DNA of 35,016 nucleotides, taken from assembly GCA_017886895.1 (NCBI GenBank), contig JAGHJD010000008.1, forward strand, positions 1 through 35,016, in the 5' to 3' direction. The translations under genes were made by a program, and so were the position numbers. Positions 1-7,904 of the stretch are shown one piece after another. Under the pieces are notes generated by a model, which saw only the letters and a list, made by a program, of their open reading frames with translations, did no database searches and had not been told where the DNA came from. The number at the start of each line of letters is the position of its first letter. Within the stretch, counting starts at the first letter, position 1. This DNA is from Clostridia bacterium (GTDB lineage: Bacteria > Bacillota > Clostridia > Christensenellales > Borkfalkiaceae).

Positions 1-118
1 CGGCGGCTGCGCCGCCGTCAACTTCGCCGATTTTGCATAAATGTCTGCAAGCAGCCGCTTCGCAAAATCGGCTTCGTTAGCCGCAGCCGTCAGCTCGGCG
101 AGAAATCCGCGAGTACCT
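1..118. other. Left edge: hairpin and inverted repeat, unresolved coding
   Basis: No gene can be called safely here. Positions 1-17 form a perfect 7-bp GC hairpin (CGGCGGC, TGC, GCCGCCG). An 11-bp inverted repeat, GCCGATTTTGC at 27-37 and GCAAAATCGGC at 63-73, follows. Both could be transcript-end structures after asnB, but neither has a clear T-run. On the minus strand one frame stays open from 117 to the edge and reads like ordinary protein sequence, yet it has no ATG, GTG or TTG start next to a ribosome site. On the plus strand a frame ends with TAA at 38-40. A gene end or a decayed gene is possible. Confidence 0.3.
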
Positions 119-1699
119 TTATTTCCCGCTGTCCCCGTAGTTCGACAGCACGCGCGCGGAGGGGTCGTTCACCTTGCAGCCCTCCCAGTGCCTGTTCGGC
201 ATCCAGAAGTCCTTGATCATAGCAGCCTGCCCGGGGTAATACTTTTCAAACAGTTCGCGGTAGAGAAGGCTCTCCTTCGTGAACGGCTTTGCGTGGCAGG
301 CGTACTTTTTGGCAAGCTCCTTCCAGTCGCTGCCGTACTTCTCCTCGGCGTACTCTTTGATGTCGTCCACCATGGAGTGCCCGACCGCGTCCGAAAACGC
401 CGCTTTTTCGCGCCAGAGAATGTTCTCGGGCAGCCAGTCGCCCTCAAACGCCTTGCGCAGAAGGTACTTGCCCTTGCCGTAGGTGTTCAGTTTCAGCGCG
501 GGGTCGACGCGCATGACGTACCGCACGAAATCGAGGTCGCCGAAGGGCACGCGCGCCTCCATGCTGTTGACGGAGATGCAGCGGTCGGCGCGCAGGACGT
601 CGTACATGTGCAGTTCGCGCACGCGCTTCTGCGACTCCTTCCGGAACGCCTCCGCGGAGGGCGCGAAATCGGTGTACTTGTAGCCGAACAGCTCGTCGGA
701 GATCTCGCCCGTCAGCAGCACGCGCACGTTCGTGCTCTCGTGGATCTTTTTGCAGATGAGGTACATGCCCATGGACGCGCGGACGGTCGTGATGTCGAAG
801 GTGCCGAGGGCGGCGACGACCGTCTCCAGCGCGGCGAGCACCTCCTCGCGCGTGATATAGATCTCGGTGTGTTCGCTGCCTATGTAGTCGGCGACCTCCT
901 TCGCGTATTTGAGGTCGATCGCGTCCTTATCCATGCCGACGGCAAAGGTGCGCACGGGCTTGCCCAGAAGGCGGGTGCCGATGGAGCAGACGAGGGAGCT
1001 GTCCAGCCCGCCCGAGAGGAGGAACCCGAGCGGCGCGTCCGCATCCAGCCGCTTTTGTACGCCCGCGACCAGCTTTTCGCGGATGTTTCTGCACACCTCG
1101 TCCAGCCCGTCCGCACTGTACTGCGGCGCGGCGGCAATGTCCTCGTAGCTGTGAAACTTCCCCTTATAATAATAGTGCCCCGGAGGGAAAGGCAGGACCT
1201 TTTGGCACAGCCCGACGAGGTTTTTCGGCTCGCTCGCAAATAGGATCGCGCCGTCCTCCCGATAGCCGTAGTACAGCGGGCGGATGCCGATGGGGTCGCG
1301 CGCGGCGATATACTCGCCCTTGTCGCCGTCGTAGAGGACGAGCGCGTACTCCGCATCGAGCATGGAGAACATCTTCAGCCCGTACTCATGGTACAGCGGC
1401 AGTAAGATCTCGCAGTCGCTGTCCGACGCGAAGGTGTAGCCCAGCGCCTCGAGCCTGCGCTTTAAGGGGCGGAACCCGTAGATCTCGCCGTTGCACACGA
1501 GCTTGCTCTTGCCCATCGAGAAGGGCTGCATGCCCGCCGCGTTCAGCCCCATGATGGCGAGGCGGTGGAACGCCATGTACCCCGACGGGGTCTGCTCGAT
1601 GCGGCTCATGTCCGGCCCGCGCGAGGCGGTGCGGTAGAACCCGTCCAGCATCTGTTTATAGTCCACTTTTTTCGTGGTGCAGCAGAAAATGGAACACAT
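119..1699 (-). CDS. asnB: Asparagine synthetase B, glutamine-hydrolysing
   Basis: Makes asparagine from aspartate, ATP and glutamine in the cytoplasm. The 526-aa protein has the family architecture. An N-terminal class II glutamine amidotransferase domain begins with the nucleophile Cys2 (MCSIF) and contains NGEIY near residue 70. The C-terminal ATP-pyrophosphatase synthetase domain has its PP-loop SGGLDSS at 229-235. The start is fixed by this: Cys must follow the removed Met, and AAGGAGAG lies just upstream of the ATG at 1699. An in-frame upstream extension has no such support and would bury Cys2. The gene is a single unit behind its own promoter and a T-box leader whose specifier is an Asn codon, so expression should rise when tRNA-Asn is uncharged. 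Length is normal for AsnB. Confidence 0.96.
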   Translation of the reverse strand: MCSIFCCTTKKVDYKQMLDGFYRTASRGPDMSRIEQTPSGYMAFHRLAIMGLNAAGMQPFSMGKSKLVCNGEIYGFRPLKRRLEALGYTFASDSDCEILLPLYHEYGLKMFSMLDAEYALVLYDGDKGEYIAARDPIGIRPLYYGYREDGAILFASEPKNLVGLCQKVLPFPPGHYYYKGKFHSYEDIAAAPQYSADGLDEVCRNIREKLVAGVQKRLDADAPLGFLLSGGLDSSLVCSIGTRLLGKPVRTFAVGMDKDAIDLKYAKEVADYIGSEHTEIYITREEVLAALETVVAALGTFDITTVRASMGMYLICKKIHESTNVRVLLTGEISDELFGYKYTDFAPSAEAFRKESQKRVRELHMYDVLRADRCISVNSMEARVPFGDLDFVRYVMRVDPALKLNTYGKGKYLLRKAFEGDWLPENILWREKAAFSDAVGHSMVDDIKEYAEEKYGSDWKELAKKYACHAKPFTKESLLYRELFEKYYPGQAAMIKDFWMPNRHWEGCKVNDPSARVLSNYGDSGK

Positions 1700-1753
1700 A
1701 TCGCTCTCTCCTTTTTTCCGTACGGTCTGCCCTCTGCGGGCGGCGCGGCAAAT

Positions 1754-1793
1754 AAAAAATGCCCTTCCGCCCTGCAAAACAGGGCGAAAGGGT
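1754..1793 (-). terminator. T-box-controlled intrinsic terminator of asnB leader
   Basis: On the minus strand, CCCTTTCGCCCTG pairs with CAGGGCGGAAGGG around a short TTTT-rich loop, followed by a run of six T. Part of the 5' arm is also the 3' arm of the antiterminator, which is the usual T-box switch. Confidence 0.9.
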
Positions 1794-2036
1794 TCCTTCG
1801 CGGTGCCACCTGTCTTTTACGCAGCGGTCTTTGCCGCCGCGCCTCATGCCTTCGCAAAAAGGCTCGCGCTGTAACGGGCGTACCCGTCGGAAACTACTTG
1901 CGGGCATGCGCCCCGTTCACCTCCGCCGCTCGCGGGTGTTCTTCACGGCGGCGGGAACCGCGGCGATCCCAGCCTCCGCCGCTCTCTTTGCGTTCCCTCT
2001 CCGCGCTACTTTTCCCTGTCATCGCGTTCGATCTTG
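1754..2036 (-). ncRNA. T-box riboswitch (Asn specifier) upstream of asnB
   Basis: The leader RNA of asnB carries the hallmark T-box sequence GGTGGCACCGCG (minus strand, 1799-1810). Upstream is a long Stem I with an AGAGAG motif. The specifier loop reads GTGAAG-AAC-ACC, with AAC at 1938-1940, an asparagine codon. This matches the downstream gene. ACAGG (1809-1813) can pair with CCTGT (1779-1783) to form the antiterminator, and this excludes the terminator helix just downstream. Uncharged tRNA-Asn is therefore expected to permit readthrough. The right end (transcription start) is inferred from the promoter at 2042-2070. Confidence 0.93.
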
Positions 2037-2041
2037 CGGAA

Positions 2042-2070
2042 ATTGTAGCACTTGCGGGAAAAGAAGTCAA
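2042..2070 (-). promoter_or_regulatory. Sigma-A promoter of asnB
   Basis: Minus strand TTGACT (2065-2070), 17-bp spacer, TACAAT (2042-2047). It lies just ahead of the T-box leader. Confidence 0.85.
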
Positions 2071-2124
2071 TTTTTCGGGCAGGAAAGGTCTATCGCGATC
2101 GTTTATACCGCCCATAAGCGCAGC

Positions 2125-2628
2125 TTAACGCGGCAGAACGTACTCGTAGATATAGTCGTCCATGACGAACCCGCCGCCTATATCGGTGACGGCGCTGTCC
2201 GCCCGCGCAAACCCGAACTTTTCATACGCGCGGATGGCGCGCGCGTTGCCCTTGTTGACGGTGAGGTACACGCTCTTCAGCCCCAGCCTGCGCGCGCAGT
2301 CCGCAACTTCGCCGAGCGCGCGCTGCCCCAGCCCCCTGCCGCGGAACTTCTCCGAAAGGTAGAGCTTGGAGAGGAACAGCCGCTCCTTCTCGGGTTTCAA
2401 GGCGCAGTAGCCCGCCCGCGCGCCCTCGAAAAAGAGAAAGAAGTAGATATAGTTCTCCCGTTCGATCTGGCGGCGGATCGCCTCCTCGCTCTGGATCGTA
2501 CGCATCATATAGTCGACCTGCTCCCCGCCGATGAGCGAATCGTAGGCGTCGTGCCACAGCTCGGACGCGAAGGCGGCGAGCTGCCCCTCCTCGCCCGGGC
2601 GCATGAGCACCATCATTCTGCTTTGCAT
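2125..2628 (-). CDS. GNAT family N-acetyltransferase
   Basis: A 167-aa acetyl-CoA dependent acetyltransferase; the acceptor is unknown. The core of the GNAT fold is visible. A beta strand LSKLYL leads into the pyrophosphate-binding loop RGRGLG at 96-101 (the R/Q-x-x-G-x-G/A motif), then the C-terminal N-x-x-A-x-x-x-YEK-x-GF motif at 128-140. The ATG at 2628 follows GGAGG with a 5-base gap; Met5 and Met6 are less likely alternatives. It has its own promoter and runs the same way as asnB but is separated from it by the asnB promoter, so it is probably monocistronic. Sequence resembling RimI or protein/small-molecule acetylases does not settle the substrate. Confidence 0.88.
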   Translation of the reverse strand: MQSRMMVLMRPGEEGQLAAFASELWHDAYDSLIGGEQVDYMMRTIQSEEAIRRQIERENYIYFFLFFEGARAGYCALKPEKERLFLSKLYLSEKFRGRGLGQRALGEVADCARRLGLKSVYLTVNKGNARAIRAYEKFGFARADSAVTDIGGGFVMDDYIYEYVLPR

Positions 2629-2653
2629 ACCTTCCTCCGTTTATCTCCCGTCT

Positions 2654-2682
2654 ATCATACCACGGCGGCGCGGAGAAGTCAA
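2654..2682 (-). promoter_or_regulatory. Sigma-A promoter of the GNAT gene
   Basis: Minus strand TTGACT (2677-2682), 17-bp spacer, TATGAT (2654-2659), about 26 bp before the start codon. Confidence 0.8.
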
Positions 2683-2804
2683 TACCCCTCCCGCTTTTCG
2701 CCGAAAACCGCGCGCTTTCGGCAGGATGCGCGCGCATTGCGCCAGCATGCCGCGCATAGGTATATCCCGTATCACTGCGGAACCGCCGCAAAAAGGAGAG
2801 AACC

Positions 2805-3566
2805 ATGCAGACCGTGAGCGAACTCATCGGAAAACCGCTCTTAACGCGCAGCGGCGCGTACCTCGGATGCGTCAGGAACGTACAGACGGACGCGCGCTGC
2901 ACGCGCATCCGCAACCTCGAATATTTTGACAAAGAGGAGGAAGAGCTGCTGCTCCCCGCCTCTGCCGTCGCCGAATACGGCGCGGACGCGCTCGTCGTGA
3001 AGAGCGCGGCGCGGCAGGCGTGCAAGAACTGCGTGCCCCTTCCCCTCAAAACAAGGGCGTTTTCGCACAGGGGGGACGAGCTGGGCGCGATAGACGACTT
3101 CACGCGCGAAGGGCTGCAACTCACGGGCGTGACGCTCTCGGACGGCAGGACCTACCCGCTCGAGCGGCTGCGCAAGGTGACGGACGCCGCCGTGCTCGAC
3201 CTCTCCGACCCTGCCGAACGCGCGGACGGGAACGCTGCGGCGGCGCGCGCCGAAAAAGAGAGGGAAAACGCCGCCCTTTCGCGGGAGGCTGCTGCCCCGA
3301 GCAGCACAGAGACACCCGACGGGGAGACGCTCGCGGGCGCGGCAAACGGAAACGCAAGCGCGGCGGGCGCCCCGCCGCGCAAACAGGCGGGGCAGGCGCT
3401 GCTGACGGGGAAGATCTTGCCCGAACCGCTGCTGGACGCGCGCGGGAACGTGCTCGCGCCCGCAGGCACGCGCGTAACCGCGGAAGTCATCCGCCGCGCC
3501 ATGGCGCACAATAAGCTGTTTGCTTTAACAACAATAATTTCACGAAATTTCTTTCAAAAGAGATGA
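2805..3566 (+). CDS. PRC-barrel domain protein
   Basis: A 253-aa cytosolic protein. Residues 1 to about 65 look like a PRC-barrel domain: SELIGKPLLT opens it, and a stretch ending in LPASAVAEYGADALVV closes it. A second, weaker copy may lie at about 85-135. An Ala/Glu-rich linker (about 140-195) leads to a C-terminal segment with L-x-G-K-I-L and AGTRVTAEVIRRA followed by a leucine-rich end. In Clostridia such proteins are often linked to sporulation or RNA metabolism, but nothing here fixes a role. The ATG follows AAGGAGAG. A promoter is not obvious; TTGCGC (2737-2742) with TATATC (2761-2766) is a weak candidate. The gene is transcribed towards the repeat region. Confidence 0.75.
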   Translation: MQTVSELIGKPLLTRSGAYLGCVRNVQTDARCTRIRNLEYFDKEEEELLLPASAVAEYGADALVVKSAARQACKNCVPLPLKTRAFSHRGDELGAIDDFTREGLQLTGVTLSDGRTYPLERLRKVTDAAVLDLSDPAERADGNAAAARAEKERENAALSREAAAPSSTETPDGETLAGAANGNASAAGAPPRKQAGQALLTGKILPEPLLDARGNVLAPAGTRVTAEVIRRAMAHNKLFALTTIISRNFFQKR

Positions 3567-4094
3567 ATCGGTGTTGCTTGGCTAACTGCATACAGCTTTC
3601 AACGCATTCAGCTCAGATCCCTCGGCTGCGCTCGGGATGACACAGAGATGATATTTGTATAGAGATCTTTCGCAAGGCTCGGGATGAGGGACATGCTCCT
3701 TGGCAAGCTGCTCGGGATGACAGGGACATGCTCCTTGGCAAGCTGCTCGGGATGACAGGGACATGCTCCTTGGCAAGCTGCTCGGAAAGACAGGGGGCGC
3801 GCCCCTTTCCTGCGCGGAATGACGGCGAGCACCCCTGCCTCCCCCCTAATACAAACAGGGGGAAGGTGGCGGCGGCAAAGCCGCCCGATGAATGGGAGGG
3901 AAGAAAAATACGATCCTCATCCGTCAGGCGGCAAAGGCGCCTGACACCTTCCCCTTTGGGAAAGGGGAAGGCAGGGGAAACGAAGCGGCGAGCTCACTCT
4001 TGCAAAGGGGGAGGCAAGTGCGATAACGGCGCGGGCGTTTCTTTCCCCTTATCCCCCTAAAAAGAAATGGCAAGCAGGAGACTGCACAAGCAAG
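3567..4094. repeat. Gene-free repeat-rich intergenic region
   Basis: No gene seen. The stretch has the imperfect 35-bp tandem repeat listed separately, more distant copies of the phrase CTCGGGATGACA, and hairpins. GTCAGGC pairs with GCCTGAC at 3923-3945, and CCTTCCCCTTT pairs with AAAGGGGAAGG at 3947-3971 around GGG. Such phrases are common as dispersed intergenic repeats in Clostridia draft genomes and give short false open frames in several readings. They may mark a family of miniature repeats scattered in this genome. Confidence 0.6.
3681..3783. repeat. Tandem repeat, 35-bp unit, three copies
   Basis: Copies at 3681-3713 (33 bp, lacking two bases), 3714-3748 and 3749-3783 are otherwise identical. 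A degenerate partial fourth starts at 3784. Each unit begins GGGATGACAGGGACATG and ends CAAGCTGCTC. There are no unique spacers between units, so it is a minisatellite-like array and not CRISPR. Confidence 0.85.
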
Positions 4095-4128
4095 ACCGCC
4101 GCCGCGGGAATATTCCCGCGGCGGCGGT
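4095..4128. terminator. 34-bp perfect palindrome, probable bidirectional terminator
   Basis: The sequence is its own reverse complement: ACCGCCGCCGCGGGAAT is followed by its mirror. It sits between two convergent units, the PRC-barrel gene and the cassette ending at 4353. T-rich sequence follows on the plus side (TTGCGTTTTGTGTTC). The minus side is only weakly T-rich (TCTTGCTT), so terminator function on that side is less certain. Confidence 0.5.
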
Positions 4129-4206
4129 TGCGTTTTGTGTTCTCTGCCCCACCGTTCGGCGGGGAATTTTTGTGTCGCTGCCTTTGGCGGGGGTGCGCTT
4201 GCGTTT

Positions 4207-4302
4207 TTACCGCCGTTTGGCGGGGCGTTTGGCTTTCGGCGATTTTGATTGTTTGCACCGTTCGACAAGAACTTTTGCCGCTTTTACAAAACGTTTGCTC
4301 AT
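4207..4302 (-). CDS. Possible small basic peptide (31 aa)
   Basis: A short open frame begins 50 bp after the stop of the large beta-helix gene. It starts MSKRFVKAAKV and ends in a run of Lys, Arg and Pro (PAKRR). Two even shorter open frames precede it (MKEWARRTV, then MGKG), each ending at or next to the following ATG. AAAGG lies just upstream, but spacing is poor. It is outside the GC-rich codon style of the neighbours. It may be chance. Confidence 0.2.
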   Translation of the reverse strand: MSKRFVKAAKVLVERCKQSKSPKAKRPAKRR

Positions 4303-4352
4303 TCAGCCTTTGCCCATTAAACCGTTCGACGCGCCCATTCTTTCATATTCTA

Positions 4353-7300
4353 TCACGCTCTGCGTACACTGACCTGCGTCTCCTCCGCAAGCGATGAATA
4401 ATTCATTACACCGTTATATGTATGAATATATTCGTAATTGAGTCGGGAACCGGAAGCGTTATAGAACGAACAACCGGAATCGAGCACGCTGTCTACGGAG
4501 ATACGCAACCCTGTATAGGTTCCCCAACTTCCGGTTGCCGTCATTGCACCGATCGCGCCACCGTCAGACCAATAATGCACCATACTCCCGCCTGCATAGC
4601 TACGATCGGCTTCCCCTCCTATAAACGTACCGCCAAAGATCTGAATGTTGGTGCCGGGATTGACTGCTATATACAAACCGGAACGCCCTTTCGTACCGCT
4701 GCTTTCGGGATCGCCCACCCCGCTGAAAACACCGCCGTAAATATTAAGTTTCGTTGTGCCTTCGCCGTAAAAGATGCCGTCGCTGCCGCCGCCCGATTTC
4801 GGGGAATTGCACCAATACGTTCCGTTATAGATCGTAACGGAAGAACCGCTGTTGCCGTCCGTTCCTTCCACCGTGATCGCCGCCGATTCGCCCGCAAGCT
4901 GTATCACTTCATTGTCTGCACTGCCTTCCGTGCCGAATGTTACCGTGGCATGGCTGTACACGGCAAACGCTGCCGTACCCGCAACGTTAAACGTACCGGC
5001 GGTGATTGTTGCCGTAGCCGATCGTTCCGCGCTGCCCATAACGAACGCGCCGCTGCCCGCATAGCGGCTGCCCGTTCCCGTCGTTGCCTGGTCGGTAAAG
5101 GTGCCTCCGTTCACGGCAAGCGTGCCGCCGTACAGTTTGAACGCGTATGACGCGGCGGGCCCCGCATTTGCCGCACTATCCGCAGTGCCCGGCGTATAGG
5201 CGTCCGCACCGATAAAGGTACCGCCCTCCACTGTCGCCGTTCCTTCCTGAACCAAAATGCCGTTCCCCATATTGGCGGTATATCTGCCGCCGTTGATCGT
5301 CAGCTTGCCGCCGACGACCTCCACCGCATGCCCGCCGCTTATATTTTTATGATAATGCCATGCATTTGTGCCGTCCGCTGTACCGTTGTTGATATTATAC
5401 CATGCGTCCGTATACCCGCTTCCCGTTGCAGAAATGGTAAGTTCTGCGGAAGCCTCCGCCCCGCCGTCCTTTTCGACGCCGATTTTCACAGAACCGCCGC
5501 TGACATACAGCCCGCCGCCGACGGAGTTGGTGATCGCCCCCTTTGTAATGGTGGTGACCTGCGTCTCCGCATCGCCCATAACGCGCACGGCATAGCTGCG
5601 CACGTTCAATTTATTGTAATTCCCGTCGTAATTGTTATTTACGCCCGTATGGGTGACGTTAAACACCGCATTGGTTGCGTCAAGCGAGCCGCTCTGCACG
5701 CGCACGCCGTCAAAGATGCCCGCGCCGCCCGCAACGGTATAACCCTCCCCCGCAATCGCCGACGTAATGTTGACGGTGCCGCTGAGCGTCGCTTTGCCGT
5801 TGATGTACATGGCGGTGCCGCGCGTCGTCGTAATGCTGAGCTGTTCGGCGGGCGTGTCGCCGCTGCCCGCCGCTTCGGTCGTGGGCGCATAGGTGAAACT
5901 GCCGCCGCCCGTGCCCGCCGTGCCCTCTGTAGACGAGCTGGTCGTCACGCCCAGCCCGTCGGATGCAACGGTCACATTGCCCGTTAGGCTGACGCTGCCG
6001 CCGACGGCGCTGATCGCCGTGGAGGAGAGAACGGGGTCGCTCGCCGCAGCCTTCATTTGCATGGTCACGGTGAGGGAGTCGGCGCTGCTTGCTGCCGTGT
6101 AGGTGATGCTGCTGTCCGCGCCGCTCGCGTACACGCAGCAGGAGTACGTCCCCTGCACCTCGATCGTGCAGGTGCCGTGCACTTCGACCTCGCCCGCAGA
6201 GCCGTCCGCGCTCGAGGCATAGACGCCGAAGTTGCCCGTCTGCGTGCCCGAATCCGCCGTATCGCTGCCAACGGCGATCATGCAATCAGTGAGGGTGACG
6301 GAGCCGCCGTCTGCGTACACACCGTAATTTCCGCTGCCCTCGCCGAACGAAAGCTCTGCGTCCGTAAGGGTGACGTCGCCGCCCTCTGCGTACACGCCGT
6401 AACTGTTGCTGCCGCTGAGGGTGAACGCCGCGCCCGCAAGGGAGACGGAACCGCCCTCTGCGTACACGCCGTAGACGGACGAGCCTTCCAGCGTAAAGGT
6501 GAGCGAAGAGGCGCCGCCTGTGATGCTGCTGTTCTCTCCCGTGATGCGGATCGCGGCACTGTCCGCGCCCGCAGACGCCGCCGTCTTTGTAAACGCGCCG
6601 CCCGTAACGAGCACGCGCCCGCCGCTCACCTGCACGGTGTCGCCGTCCTCCGAGCCGAAGGCGCCGTCCGCAATGCGCAGGTATTCGTCATCGCTGTTTT
6701 CGGCATAGTCGCAGTGGATGCACACGCCGCCCTCGATCGCCTCGAAGGTGCCGCTCTCCACGGACATGTACCCGCCCTCGGCGTACACGCCGTACGCCGT
6801 TTTTTCGCCGAAATTCGTGGTATACGAGCCGCCGCGCACGTACATGTTGCCCGAGAGCATCTCGACCGTCGCGTAGTGCGCGGACGCCGTCGCGCTCGCC
6901 TTGACGTCGTTGTACCCGTACACGGTGACGGTAAAGAGGTTCTCCTTCTCCGTATCGGGCAGCGCCTCCGCGTCCTCGTCGGAGATATAGGTATAGACGG
7001 GCGCGCCCGTCTCCGCATTCTCGGTGCGCTGCACTTTGTAGCTGTACCTGAAGTTTGCCGAGCCCTCCGCGGCGATCGTCGTCGTGGAAACGGAGTCGTC
7101 GTCCAGCACGTAATAGAGATAGGTATCGCCCTCTATTTTGCCGCCGTAGGCATCGGCGCCGAACGCGGGATCGGTATCGAAATACATGTTCCCGTTGACG
7201 AACCAATACTGCTGCGTTTCGCCCGCGGAATAGGTCGCCTCCTCCACATGCGGGGTGATGACGGGCATGTTTGCCGCGCTCCCCTCGTAGTTCTCCCCGC

Positions 7301-7904
7301 TCTCATCTTTCACATAGAGGGTGACTGCGGCGGTCGTCCCGTCGATCGTGCCGCCGCCGTTTTCGCGGTCGGCAGACCAGTGCCCGCCGCTCTCCTCCGC
7401 GTATTCGCTCTTTTTCGGGCCGCTGACGAAGGCGCCCGCGGACACGGTGAGCGTGCCGCCGCCGATGCGCAGCACGCTGCCGACGGGGTTGTAGAAGGAG
7501 CCGCTCTGCTCGACGGACGTATCGATAATGGTCAGGCGCACGCCGTTCTGAATATTCAGCATCGGCTCGCGGTTATTGCGCTGGATCTCGTGCCCGTTCA
7601 AATCGAGGATGAGATCTGTGCCGACATCCGTCACGCCCGACGTGATGATGAGCGGGTTATCCACGCCGTCCGCGATCTTGATATTGGAATACCCGTTCTC
7701 GATGGCGGCGATCAGCTCTTCCACGCTGTTCACTTCGACCTGCTCGGCGACGATATACTCCATTTCGCCGTCATAGATGTCCGACGAGGAGAGCACCTCC
7801 TTTTCATACCTGCCCTGCGTGAACAGCACGCCGAGCAGCGTCGAAAGGACAAGCAGGAGCAGAATGAATACGATCAGCCCGTACTTCGTTTTCAGCGACT
7901 TCAT
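4353..7904 (-). CDS. Large anchored beta-helix surface protein
   Basis: An 1183-aa exported protein, last gene of the SipW/TasA-like cassette. It has a short basic N-terminus, one hydrophobic segment (about 9-29), then the boundary GRY at 31-33, the same R-Y signature as in two other proteins of the cassette. The rest reads as a right-handed beta-helix. Short strands such as LTIIDTS and LTVSAGAF recur, and the phrase YGVYAEGG is repeated near residues 371, 478, 501 and 527, with many related G-G-x-(V/L)-x-(V/I)-x-G-G-x-F turns. The composition is rich in Gly, Ser, Thr and Ala with almost no Cys. No LPXTG or S-layer domain is visible, so the N-terminal segment either anchors it or is cleaved. 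The start overlaps the previous stop (ATGA at 7901-7904). It is probably an adhesin or matrix component; that role is inferred. Confidence 0.85.
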   Translation of the reverse strand: MKSLKTKYGLIVFILLLLVLSTLLGVLFTQGRYEKEVLSSSDIYDGEMEYIVAEQVEVNSVEELIAAIENGYSNIKIADGVDNPLIITSGVTDVGTDLILDLNGHEIQRNNREPMLNIQNGVRLTIIDTSVEQSGSFYNPVGSVLRIGGGTLTVSAGAFVSGPKKSEYAEESGGHWSADRENGGGTIDGTTAAVTLYVKDESGENYEGSAANMPVITPHVEEATYSAGETQQYWFVNGNMYFDTDPAFGADAYGGKIEGDTYLYYVLDDDSVSTTTIAAEGSANFRYSYKVQRTENAETGAPVYTYISDEDAEALPDTEKENLFTVTVYGYNDVKASATASAHYATVEMLSGNMYVRGGSYTTNFGEKTAYGVYAEGGYMSVESGTFEAIEGGVCIHCDYAENSDDEYLRIADGAFGSEDGDTVQVSGGRVLVTGGAFTKTAASAGADSAAIRITGENSSITGGASSLTFTLEGSSVYGVYAEGGSVSLAGAAFTLSGSNSYGVYAEGGDVTLTDAELSFGEGSGNYGVYADGGSVTLTDCMIAVGSDTADSGTQTGNFGVYASSADGSAGEVEVHGTCTIEVQGTYSCCVYASGADSSITYTAASSADSLTVTMQMKAAASDPVLSSTAISAVGGSVSLTGNVTVASDGLGVTTSSSTEGTAGTGGGSFTYAPTTEAAGSGDTPAEQLSITTTRGTAMYINGKATLSGTVNITSAIAGEGYTVAGGAGIFDGVRVQSGSLDATNAVFNVTHTGVNNNYDGNYNKLNVRSYAVRVMGDAETQVTTITKGAITNSVGGGLYVSGGSVKIGVEKDGGAEASAELTISATGSGYTDAWYNINNGTADGTNAWHYHKNISGGHAVEVVGGKLTINGGRYTANMGNGILVQEGTATVEGGTFIGADAYTPGTADSAANAGPAASYAFKLYGGTLAVNGGTFTDQATTGTGSRYAGSGAFVMGSAERSATATITAGTFNVAGTAAFAVYSHATVTFGTEGSADNEVIQLAGESAAITVEGTDGNSGSSVTIYNGTYWCNSPKSGGGSDGIFYGEGTTKLNIYGGVFSGVGDPESSGTKGRSGLYIAVNPGTNIQIFGGTFIGGEADRSYAGGSMVHYWSDGGAIGAMTATGSWGTYTGLRISVDSVLDSGCSFYNASGSRLNYEYIHTYNGVMNYSSLAEETQVSVRRA

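Noticed and set aside
3681-3783. Possible CRISPR array
   Set aside because: The units are head-to-tail with no spacers, and no cas gene is nearby.
3582-3832. Short minus-strand frames with repeated HPEQLAKEHVP-type text
   Set aside because: They are translations of the 35-bp tandem repeat. All frames stay open because of the repeat, and there is no ribosome site.
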